A stretch of 64,000 bases of DNA, taken from the NCBI RefSeq assembly GCF_036689865.1, contig NZ_JBAHUQ010000027.1, positions 1 through 64,000 of the forward strand. Reading direction: 5' to 3'. A program made the position numbers and the translations under genes. This DNA is from Magnetococcus sp. PR-3. GTDB lineage: Bacteria; Pseudomonadota; Magnetococcia; Magnetococcales; Magnetococcaceae. Below, in pieces: positions 55,180-62,563 of the stretch. Every line of letters begins with the position of its first letter. The first letter of the stretch is position 1. The notes below the pieces were generated by a model. That model was not told where the DNA came from. It saw only the letters and a list, made by a program, of their open reading frames with translations, and ran no database searches.

Positions 55180-55631
55180 GGTGCCAACCTCTCAAGGTGT
55201 TCCATAACCAGATCCTCCAGCAGGGAACGCTCGCTGCTGGCTATATAGAGATAAGGTCTGGCGGGCAGGCCCGGCTTGCCCACTTCCGCGCCACCAAACT
55301 GGTGGATGGCCGCGTAAGCCAGATTACTGCCCACCTGCACCGACTCATCCCCATCCACCCGGTGGGTGATGGAGTCCTGCAGGCTGCCCTCTTTCTCCAG
55401 CAGCTTCTTACCCCGTTTCTTGGGCGGCAAGGCTGCATAGATCTCTGACCACTTGGGCCAGGGGTTACCGTGGCTATCGGCCTTGGTCTGGGTGATGTGC
55501 TCTACGGTGAGGGCGGTGATCTCCATGCCGATGTTGTCCAGCAATTCATTGACCTGTAGACCACCCATGCGCCCAACCGCACGGGCGGCGGTCTCAATTT
55601 CACGCAGATCAAATTGCAGGCCGACACTCAT
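55176..55631 (-). CDS. Virion morphogenesis protein (Mu G-like)
   Basis: This is a 151-residue protein. The segments WPKWSEIYAALPPKKRGKKL, LEKEGSLQDSITHRV and AAIHQFGG are the hallmark of the phage virion morphogenesis/tail completion family. In Mu the G gene follows F near the head genes. Here it lies between gp36- and gp37-like genes, a connector position. Confidence 0.85.
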   Translation of the reverse strand: MSVGLQFDLREIETAARAVGRMGGLQVNELLDNIGMEITALTVEHITQTKADSHGNPWPKWSEIYAALPPKKRGKKLLEKEGSLQDSITHRVDGDESVQVGSNLAYAAIHQFGGAEVGKPGLPARPYLYIASSERSLLEDLVMEHLERLAP

Positions 55632-55634
55632 GTT

Positions 55635-56048
55635 CTACCACCGGGGGCTTGGGTTGGTGGTGGCCATGGTGGGGGCAACGGTATCGCCCACCGCATCAAC
55701 CTCACCATCCCCATCCAGATCCACCGGCGTGGCCATGATCTTTAATGCCTCCTGGGCCAGATCATGACGCTCCTTCAGCCAGTCTGGGATCACCGCACCG
55801 TTACTACCCAGCCGGTAGAGGGTCAGATCCACGGCGATGGCCACCAGATCGTCGTCGGGATCGGTGATGGGGGTGATCATGACCGCCGACAGACGACGGT
55901 CCATCATGGCGGTAACCTGACGGGCCACCGACATGATGCGGGCTTCGTTCAACTCGCCCAGGTCATCGACGCCCACCAACTGCTTAACCAGGGTTACGTC
56001 GTAGGTCGCTGTTAGATCATCCATCGTGCAGTAGGTGTGGGTGGCCAT
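55635..56048 (-). CDS. Mu gp36-like head-tail connector (DUF1320)
   Basis: This is a 137-residue protein. It begins MATHTYCTMDDLTATYD and has a helical centre (MSVARQVTAMMDRRLSAVM) followed by VAIAVDLTLYRLG, which is the DUF1320 pattern. It probably binds the portal to complete the head. It overlaps gp35-like by 1 bp. Confidence 0.85.
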   Translation of the reverse strand: MATHTYCTMDDLTATYDVTLVKQLVGVDDLGELNEARIMSVARQVTAMMDRRLSAVMITPITDPDDDLVAIAVDLTLYRLGSNGAVIPDWLKERHDLAQEALKIMATPVDLDGDGEVDAVGDTVAPTMATTNPSPRW

Positions 56049-56482
56049 TATTCAGCGTCCCCGGTGGTGCCCTGCTGGCGCTGTTGGTAGAGATCCCAGG
56101 CGGCATCCCGCTGTTCGGCGGTGATATCCTTGCCAATGGCCCGCTCCAACGCCTTGATGCTGGGGGTGCCATCCTTGTTGTATTCGGCCTCCTCCAGTTC
56201 GCTGATGGCGGCCACCATGGCCTCCAGCTCTGCCGTCACCTGCTCCACAACGGCGGCGGCCTGGGTGACCTGAGTAAGATCCTGGACCGCTTCGCCTAGG
56301 AGGTCGGGTTCTTTGTCCTCCAGGATCTGCACCATCAGGCGGGGTTCCGCCTGGATGGCCGCCAGCTGCCCCTTGGTAAAGCGCGTTGCAGGATAGGTTT
56401 GGGTGCCGTTGGGGTGGTGGTGGCCACCCCGCCAAAAGCCCTTGGCCACGGTACAGCTAATGCGGATCTGCTGATGAGACAT
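56048..56482 (-). CDS. Mu gp35-like protein
   Basis: This is a 144-residue protein from ATG 56482 (MSHQQIRISC); the frame further upstream lies inside the head gene in another phase and is ignored. RGGHHHPNGTQTYP and RFTKGQLAAIQAEPRLMVQI match the HI1506/gp35 family. The C-terminal half is helical and acidic. It sits between the major head protein and gp36, as in Mu. Confidence 0.8.
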   Translation of the reverse strand: MSHQQIRISCTVAKGFWRGGHHHPNGTQTYPATRFTKGQLAAIQAEPRLMVQILEDKEPDLLGEAVQDLTQVTQAAAVVEQVTAELEAMVAAISELEEAEYNKDGTPSIKALERAIGKDITAEQRDAAWDLYQQRQQGTTGDAE

Positions 56483-56492
56483 AACCACCCCC

Positions 56493-57410
56493 TTAGCCCA
56501 TCTCATCGACGATGAGCATCTCAACGTCATTAAAGTTGGGATTGCTGGCACCGCCCGTAAGCTTGTCGGTTTTAAAGAGTGCCTTGGCAGCGGCCTCATT
56601 GGAGGGGCCGGTGACCAGCAGGGTCGGTTTGATCTTGAGCGTCTTGCCACCATCACGGGGGGTTAACTTCATGCGGCGCTTGGCATCCTCATAGTTGGCC
56701 GCATTCAGCGTCTGTTTGGAGCCGTAGATCATCTGCCAAACCCCAACCCCTACATTGCCGCGCCCTTCGGAGCCATAGAGATACTCGCCGCGCATAAAGG
56801 TGTTTTCGTTGGTTTTGCCGCCCTCATCGGTCATGCGCACCATGTTGTACGCTTTGCGGGGCTGACGAATCAGCGGCTTGATGGCGCGGCTGGTATCCAG
56901 CAGCAGCCAGGGCTTACCACTACCGCCCTGATTGTTGCTCCAGGTCTGCACTTTATCGCCGGTGTCAGGATCCATGGCATCCACCACCGGATGGTCGGTA
57001 TCAATCATGGGCTGACCGTCATAACAGAGGGTGGACCAGAGCATGCTGACCAATTCAGCCATCAGCTCATCCGGGTGGGCCTCGGCGGCACGGCCCAGCT
57101 CCTCAAAGATGATCTTGTATTTGCCAAGCTTGTCATCCTCAATATCGGTGCGCTGGACACCAACGGTCATTTCAAACGCTTTGTTGATGATGTCAAAGTC
57201 GTGGGCGGAGAGGGCGTGGATAACCTTATCGCCAATCCACTCCCGAAAACCTGGGATCAGCTTCAGCCAGCCGTAGGTCTCCTTGGCTCCGGTGGATGGC
57301 ACCTCCATGGCGACCTTTTGCCACCACGATTTATGGGTTTTACCACCGTTGATGTAGTGGGTTTTAAACCCGACCTCTAGCGCCTCAATCGTCTGTCCAT
57401 TCACAAGCAT
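56493..57410 (-). CDS. Major head subunit (Mu T/gp34-like)
   Basis: This is a 305-residue capsid protein. It has the Mu gpT signature: an N-terminal FKTHYINGGK, GWLKLIPGFREWIGDKVIHA, DYxxI-type helix read as HDFDIINKAFEMTVGV, and PWLLLDTSRAIKPLIRQ followed by a C-terminal KTLKIKPTLLVTGPSNE. It assembles the icosahedral head on the gpZ scaffold. Full length and in standard order. Confidence 0.93.
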   Translation of the reverse strand: MLVNGQTIEALEVGFKTHYINGGKTHKSWWQKVAMEVPSTGAKETYGWLKLIPGFREWIGDKVIHALSAHDFDIINKAFEMTVGVQRTDIEDDKLGKYKIIFEELGRAAEAHPDELMAELVSMLWSTLCYDGQPMIDTDHPVVDAMDPDTGDKVQTWSNNQGGSGKPWLLLDTSRAIKPLIRQPRKAYNMVRMTDEGGKTNENTFMRGEYLYGSEGRGNVGVGVWQMIYGSKQTLNAANYEDAKRRMKLTPRDGGKTLKIKPTLLVTGPSNEAAAKALFKTDKLTGGASNPNFNDVEMLIVDEMG

Positions 57411-57433
57411 TGCACGGCTCCAGTCCTAATGCG

Positions 57434-57838
57434 TTAGCGGGTCTCTACAAAGACGCCGTTGTCGGTAATATCCATAATGGTGCCCGCCACGGATCGGGTA
57501 CCGGTGCCATCGGTGGCCGCCACGGTGTGGTCATCCACGATGTAGGCGCTGCCCCCCACATGGGCGCGGGTAATGGTGTCGGTGCCGTGGTTGTCCCAGC
57601 TGTAGACGCCACGTTTAAAGGTGATCAGCAGATCACCATCGGCCCCGGTACTGTTGTCCACCCGTGCCAAGGCTTTGCCAATGGCCTGCAACCCAGTGGC
57701 GGTGCTGCCGGGTACCACAAACCCAGAGGCGTTAAGCGCCACCAAGGCCCCCTGGTAGATCACGGCACCTGCTGCCACGGGATACCCAAAACTCTGCCCC
57801 CCATGCTCGGGGGTGGTGCGATCTGTAAACAAAGCCAT
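57434..57838 (-). CDS. Head decoration-like protein (DUF2190 type)
   Basis: This is a 134-residue, beta-rich protein (VIYQGALVALNASGFVVPG, LLITFKRGVYSWDNHG). Size, composition and position between protease/scaffold and major head protein fit DUF2190 capsid cement or stabilising proteins. Its start overlaps the protease gene stop by one base. Confidence 0.75.
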   Translation of the reverse strand: MALFTDRTTPEHGGQSFGYPVAAGAVIYQGALVALNASGFVVPGSTATGLQAIGKALARVDNSTGADGDLLITFKRGVYSWDNHGTDTITRAHVGGSAYIVDDHTVAATDGTGTRSVAGTIMDITDNGVFVETR

Positions 57839-58428
57839 TACTGGTCACCTTTGACGTTAAGGTTTTTTGCATAGGCCTCTTCAGAGAGCCCCAGCTGTTT
57901 GGCGGCATCCTTGTGCACGGCTGTCAGTGCAACGCTGCTGCTATCGGCATCGCTGGGCACGCCGTCGCTGCCGGTCTGTTGCTGGCCGCCCAGGGCGGGG
58001 TTGGCGGGGGTGGTCTTTAGATAGGATTCCAGCGCCGTCAGATTGCTGCCCCCCAGCTCTAAGGCCCAGGTCTCCTGGGCCTTGGTCAGCTTGCCCGCCT
58101 TCTGGCCCTCGGCCACCAGCTGGACAACCTTGGCTTTGCTGTCTGCCGTTTTAAGATCCCCTAGCTCCTGGGTCAGGGCGGCGACTTGGCCTTGCAGTTC
58201 TTGCTGGGCCGACTGCATTACCGACAGGGCCACATATTTGGTGGGGTCGGGGTTGGTCGCTTGGGTGGAGAGTGCCACCATCTTGGCCGTGGCATCGGTG
58301 AGGGTGGCCGTTTCGGCATTCAGACCCAGCGCCGCACAGGCGGCCAGTTTGGCCTGACCCACATGGGCTAGGGCCTCTTCTTCCGTCGTGCCGGGCTTCA
58401 GCCCCAGCGACGCCAGTAACTTATCCAT
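57838..58428 (-). CDS. Internal-start scaffold protein (Mu Z-like), same frame
   Basis: ATG 58428 (MDKLLASLGL) has GAAGAGG eight bases upstream and lies exactly at the protease/scaffold boundary. It would give a 196-residue protein consisting of the helical scaffold only. Mu makes gpZ in this way from gene I. Confidence 0.6.
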   Translation of the reverse strand: MDKLLASLGLKPGTTEEEALAHVGQAKLAACAALGLNAETATLTDATAKMVALSTQATNPDPTKYVALSVMQSAQQELQGQVAALTQELGDLKTADSKAKVVQLVAEGQKAGKLTKAQETWALELGGSNLTALESYLKTTPANPALGGQQQTGSDGVPSDADSSSVALTAVHKDAAKQLGLSEEAYAKNLNVKGDQ

Positions 58429-58923
58429 AGATTCAACCTCTTCGGTTTGTTGTTCTGCGGCTACTGGCTCCAGGCGATCCAGGGCCGGATTATTGGTAAG
58501 CCCGGCATTGAACAACCTCTCCACAACGCCGGTTGTTTCATGGGCAATAAACACGGGGCTTAGGTAGCGGTACTCATCGGCCTTGATCAGGGCACGCGCC
58601 CGTTCGGTCCACTTAACCTGCCCCCACAAGCCGCTGCCTTCCCGCCATTCGAGTTTGGTGATCCAGCCCGCTGCGGGGGCCGCACTGCCCTTATAGGTCT
58701 GGTGCTCGTAATCGATAACCAGGTCACGATTAAGGGCCTCAAACTGAGCGATCAGCTCGGCGGCGTGTTCCGCCTCCAGCAGCCACCCCTCTTTAGGCTT
58801 CTTGGGGCGGGGGTCGCCATGGCTGGCGCGAAACCGGCCCGCAGGGAGGATGTGGATCCATTTATCATCTGTGCTGTCCTCAATACGGCTGAGCAGCGCA
58901 TGGTGAACGGTCATACCAGACAT
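57838..58923 (-). CDS. Head maturation protease/scaffold (Mu I-like)
   Basis: This is a 361-residue protein from ATG 58923 (MSGMTVHH). Residues ~1-155 are the protease half: KWIHILPAGRF, LVIDYEHQTYKGSAAPAAGW and YRYLSPVF are conserved in Mu gpI-type proteases. The rest is a helical scaffold (coiled-coil-rich, AALTQELGDLKTADSKAKVV). As in Mu, a shorter scaffold (gpZ-like) can be made from an internal start at 58428. It cleaves the scaffold during head maturation. Confidence 0.88.
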   Translation of the reverse strand: MSGMTVHHALLSRIEDSTDDKWIHILPAGRFRASHGDPRPKKPKEGWLLEAEHAAELIAQFEALNRDLVIDYEHQTYKGSAAPAAGWITKLEWREGSGLWGQVKWTERARALIKADEYRYLSPVFIAHETTGVVERLFNAGLTNNPALDRLEPVAAEQQTEEVESMDKLLASLGLKPGTTEEEALAHVGQAKLAACAALGLNAETATLTDATAKMVALSTQATNPDPTKYVALSVMQSAQQELQGQVAALTQELGDLKTADSKAKVVQLVAEGQKAGKLTKAQETWALELGGSNLTALESYLKTTPANPALGGQQQTGSDGVPSDADSSSVALTAVHKDAAKQLGLSEEAYAKNLNVKGDQ

Positions 58924-59427
58924 AAATTCCACACCCCAAAAAAACCCCAACCCCCATGGATACCCATGGGAGCCGGGTGAGAGAGATACAACCTAGACAC
59001 TGTGTCGGGAGTCCTCCCGACGACGTGATCAGGTTACCGCTCCAGATCCAGGGAAATAAGTTGAAGGGCTTCGGTCGTGTTTTCGGGGTGGGCAGCGTGC
59101 AAAATCGTGACGGCGTGCAGATACAGAGGGGAGGTGAAAGCAGGATCGGGCCAGGAAGGTGTTTAATGCCCGTTTAATGGCGCGTTTTGGGAACGAACCA
59201 ATGGGGTAGCATGGTAAGGGGGTGAAACGGCTTTAAAAGGGCCAAATCCCGGTTGGGTCTTTTGCTGGTCAGATGGCGGGGTGTTTGTTAGTATCATCAT
59301 TAAGAGATTAGGTCGGGCTGAGCGACGGGAAGACGTCGGGCCGTCGGCAATGGTACCCCCTCCTTAGAAGGTGAGGACCGCGATGTGGGATGTGACGCCC
59401 CACCAGCCCGACCATCGTCTCTTCTTG
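58924..59427. other. Gap within the prophage late region
   Basis: About 500 bases hold no convincing gene. The frame at 59364-59582 overlaps the small cysteine protein in another phase and lacks a ribosome site. A G/C-rich stretch near 59308-59340 can fold on itself. A promoter for the head genes or a small RNA could lie here, but nothing decisive is visible. Confidence 0.35.
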
Positions 59428-59604
59428 TCAGCGCGCTGCCTTCTCTCCTTTACCTTTCCTCTTTGACAGATCCGCAGACTTGTAATGAGGACAGCTACCA
59501 TCAGGGCGGAGCATCTCCTCCGTATAGATCTCTCTGCATTTACGCTGTTCGCGGCAATCTTCATATCCACACGCCACACCAACCGTAAGCCGACCGGCTA
59601 CCAT
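59428..59604 (-). CDS. Small cysteine-containing phage protein
   Basis: This is a 58-residue protein. ATG 59604 has a very strong AGGAGGTG five bases upstream, and it starts 12 bp after the MuF gene stop. The four cysteines (VACGYEDCREQRKCRE and GSCPHYK) could hold zinc, and the C-terminus is strongly basic. The family is not recognised; it might be a small nucleic-acid-binding protein. Without the ribosome site I would not have called it. Confidence 0.55.
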   Translation of the reverse strand: MVAGRLTVGVACGYEDCREQRKCREIYTEEMLRPDGSCPHYKSADLSKRKGKGEKAAR

Positions 59605-59616
59605 GATCACCTCCTG

Positions 59617-60948
59617 TTAAATACCACCCTCAATTAACTGGTACTGGTTTTTGTCTCGCAGAATCTCTGTGTCCATCATGGTGGCAGTACGCACCACGTT
59701 GACGGTCTGCCTGACCATCTTGCCACCCTGGCGGGTTTTGGCCCGGTAGTTAATGAGCACCACCAGCTTGGCATCCTTATCGCCGGGCACGTCGTATATA
59801 TAAAGAAGGGCATCGGGGCTGGCGCTACGCTCTCGTACCACTGCGCGGGGGTTGGCCAGCATCTCCGGCAGTTTGGCCAACAACTCCGGTGATACCGCCT
59901 TGCCGCTCTTTTTCTTGGCATCCCGCACCATGTGCAAGAGATCTTCATCCCGCTGGATAATCGCGGCGCTGGCGGGATCAATGCCTGTCTTGGCCATGGC
60001 CTGCATGGCCACTGGCGACAACACCCCCACCACCCGGCGCTGGCCCTGACGACGACCCGCCTGAATGACCCGATCTGACCATGCCTGATACTCTTTAGTC
60101 AGATCTTCACCCGTGTGATCCCAGTTGGCCTGCAACCAGGGCTGGGCCTGATCCGCAGGCATCTCCACCATCTTGTCGGCCAGGATACGGGCGGCATAAC
60201 CCCGACGCTCTACAGCTCCAGGATTGCTATCCCACCCTGGGCTGATGCCTTTGGGGACCTCGATCACCTCACCGGTGCGGCGGTTGGTCCATTCACGGGT
60301 CTCAATCTCTGGGGCGGTGGCGGGGGTGATGCCGTCACGTTTGGCTCTGGCCTTGCTGATGCTACGTACCCAGCACTTACAGCCCCAGCCGTTGGGGGGA
60401 TAGTGGGCACCCCACCAGGGATCATCCACATGCAGCACCAGCCCCTCCCAGCCCTGATGTTCGTCCCGGTGCGTTTGCGAAGGTCCCAGCTGATACATCA
60501 GGTAAGGACGGGTGGCCTTGTTGCGCTGCACCTGCTGCCAACGCCCCGCCGCACGGGCGGTGCGCATGTTGCTGTGGTAGATGGTTTTTAGACGGCGTGG
60601 GCTGCCCAGCTCCACCTGTTTGGTCTCGCCGGTTTTGGGATCGGTCTGCTTTTCAAAGCCCCACCAGCCCGCTTTTTGTAGCTTGGGTCGTAGTTGGCGC
60701 TGCCATTTTTCAAAGGGCACCCCGTCGGCCAGGGCCTTCTCCAGATCGCGGCGGATGGTCTGCAACACGGTAATGTTGGTGGCCTTGGCGACGGTAAACA
60801 TGGCGGCGTGCTCCTCCCGCCAGGTGTCGGTCCAGTGCCAGCTGGGGGTGATGCCTTTGCCGGAGAGGTAATCTATGGCCTCGCTGGGCGGCGGGCCGGG
60901 GAATTGATAGCCCGGTTTGGGGGTGGTGTTCTTTTTAGTCTTGGGCAT
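59617..60948 (-). CDS. MuF-type head protein with C-terminal nuclease-like domain (Mu gp30/F)
   Basis: This is a protein of about 443 residues; I use ATG 60948 (MPKTKKN), with ATG 60972 also possible. Residues ~20-220 are the MuF domain: YLSGKGITPSWHWTDTWREE, RLKTIYHSNMRTA, HPPNGWGC-type motif read as HYPPNGWGCKCWVRS. The C-terminal ~110 residues (AVSPELLAKLPEMLANPRAV, ALLYIYDVPGDKDAKLVVLI) resemble the PBECR phage nuclease-like domains attached to some MuF proteins. Such a protein could be injected with the DNA and act in the host. It overlaps the portal gene by 14 bp. Confidence 0.8.
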   Translation of the reverse strand: MPKTKKNTTPKPGYQFPGPPPSEAIDYLSGKGITPSWHWTDTWREEHAAMFTVAKATNITVLQTIRRDLEKALADGVPFEKWQRQLRPKLQKAGWWGFEKQTDPKTGETKQVELGSPRRLKTIYHSNMRTARAAGRWQQVQRNKATRPYLMYQLGPSQTHRDEHQGWEGLVLHVDDPWWGAHYPPNGWGCKCWVRSISKARAKRDGITPATAPEIETREWTNRRTGEVIEVPKGISPGWDSNPGAVERRGYAARILADKMVEMPADQAQPWLQANWDHTGEDLTKEYQAWSDRVIQAGRRQGQRRVVGVLSPVAMQAMAKTGIDPASAAIIQRDEDLLHMVRDAKKKSGKAVSPELLAKLPEMLANPRAVVRERSASPDALLYIYDVPGDKDAKLVVLINYRAKTRQGGKMVRQTVNVVRTATMMDTEILRDKNQYQLIEGGI

Positions 60949-62563
60949 CTTCGTCGCCGTGATCTTCGTCATCCTCACCCAGGCCACGGGCGGTCAGGGT
61001 GGCGGTGGCCAGCCACTGGGTCTGCTGATCTGCTGGCATGCTCTGCATCAAGGCATCCAGGGCGGCGGTGGCCTGCTCAAAGGATCCTGCTCCCTCCATA
61101 GCGGCCAGGGGAGTGCCCACCAGCTCGCGGTTGACCGCCTGCCAGTCCCCCTCCAGGGCGGTCTCCAGATCTGCCTCCCAATCCTCCTCTGGGGCAGGAT
61201 CGCCAGCGGTTAGGGCGGTGGTGGTGCAGCAGTCGCAACCCTGTTCAGCGGCCAGGGTTGTTTGTGTTTGTTTCTCTGTTTGTTTGCTGTTTGTCTGCTG
61301 GCCCCCTGTCTGGGGTGGTAGATAGATCACCGGTTCGCCATCCTTGGGTTCTGGGATGCCCGTTGCCCCGTAGAAGTGCGCCAGAGGTACCGGTGCCAGC
61401 TTGGACGCCTGAGTCAGACCGGTGGCCACCTTGCCCACATCGATCTTTTTGGGCCACTTCCAGACCCACCTGGGGGCACGCTCTGGGGCGATGCCAAAGT
61501 TAAGGGCCACCATGGGGCGCACCAGCTGGGCGGTGAGGGTGCTGCCGATCTGACGGCCATCCCGCAGGGCCAGATCATGACGCACCTCGTTGTGTACCTG
61601 CCCCAAGGCGTTGGTGCTGGATTTACCATCGGCCTGACTGGTCAGGGTGCCGCCCAGGATCAGCTTGGAGGCCTCCTTGTTGCACAGCTCCCACATGGCG
61701 GTGAAGGGGTCGGCGCTACCCTTGGCGGCCTCCTCAAACCTGACATCCATAGTGCTGGGGATGGTGCCCGCCGCCATACGGCCAATGGCACGGATGGCCC
61801 GCAGCAGTGCCGCCACCTGCTCTTTGCTGGCGTTGCCAGGATGGACTCCCAGCTTGACCGGGATGCCGTAGATCTCCAGGAATTCGGAGAGATCCCGCAG
61901 GGTCATATGGGCCAGCACAAAAAAGAGGGCCAAGGGGCGGTAGAGGCCACCCCGCGTCAAACCCCTGGGTTTGCTGCTGTGGCGGTGGATGATCCAGTTA
62001 AGTTGGCGCAGCGCTACCCCTTCGCTCTTATCTTTATGGCGCAGCCTGAGGGACTGCTCTACCCCGTGTGCGTGGACTTGAAACAGCTGCTGGGCACGGC
62101 GGGTAATGCGGGTGGGGCGGTGGTAGCCCTTGGCATCCAATCCCCAGACGATCTCCATGGGGGCAAAGCCACGACCCACGGCGGACATCATACCCAGGGG
62201 CAGATCCTCCTGATCATCCAGGGCGCGGATCTGCGCCTCGGTGGTGGTGGCGGCCTGCCGTTCGGCATCGCTGGCATCGGCAGGGGGTACAAGCACCCAC
62301 TCCGCCGAACTAATCATGCCCTCTCGTTTTTCTATCTCAGATTGCAGGTGTGGCCAACGATCCTCCATGGCGTCCCAAAGATTGGCCTGGGCCACCAGAT
62401 CGCCACCCTCGGCAGCCTTAAGCAGGCTGGCCAGATGGTGGGGGGTTAGGTTGCTGGGGATGGTCTCCTCCCAGCTACTGACCTCCGGTGCCACACGGGC
62501 GGTTTGGGGGCTGTCCAGCTTGGGTGGTTTGTAGCCATGCAGGGTGCCGGTGATGTTGCTCAT
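60935..62563 (-). CDS. Portal protein (Mu gp29-like, DUF935)
   Basis: This is a 542-residue protein. ATG 62563 overlaps the terminase stop as ATGA. DAMEDRWPHLQSEIEKREGM, the WEWVW-like portal core (GFAPMEIVWGL), HRHSSKPRGLTRGGLYRPLA and EIYGIPVKLGVHPGNASKEQ are typical of the Mu gp29/DUF935 portal. It forms the DNA channel at one head vertex. A C-terminal ~120-residue acidic/Gln-rich part includes CDCC, which is unusual. Full length. Confidence 0.93.
   Translation of the reverse strand: MSNITGTLHGYKPPKLDSPQTARVAPEVSSWEETIPSNLTPHHLASLLKAAEGGDLVAQANLWDAMEDRWPHLQSEIEKREGMISSAEWVLVPPADASDAERQAATTTEAQIRALDDQEDLPLGMMSAVGRGFAPMEIVWGLDAKGYHRPTRITRRAQQLFQVHAHGVEQSLRLRHKDKSEGVALRQLNWIIHRHSSKPRGLTRGGLYRPLALFFVLAHMTLRDLSEFLEIYGIPVKLGVHPGNASKEQVAALLRAIRAIGRMAAGTIPSTMDVRFEEAAKGSADPFTAMWELCNKEASKLILGGTLTSQADGKSSTNALGQVHNEVRHDLALRDGRQIGSTLTAQLVRPMVALNFGIAPERAPRWVWKWPKKIDVGKVATGLTQASKLAPVPLAHFYGATGIPEPKDGEPVIYLPPQTGGQQTNSKQTEKQTQTTLAAEQGCDCCTTTALTAGDPAPEEDWEADLETALEGDWQAVNRELVGTPLAAMEGAGSFEQATAALDALMQSMPADQQTQWLATATLTARGLGEDDEDHGDEDAQD

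Noticed and set aside
61376-62449. A 357-codon plus-strand frame opposite the portal gene
   Set aside because: Antisense shadow with Gly/Gln/His-rich low-complexity sequence and no ribosome site.
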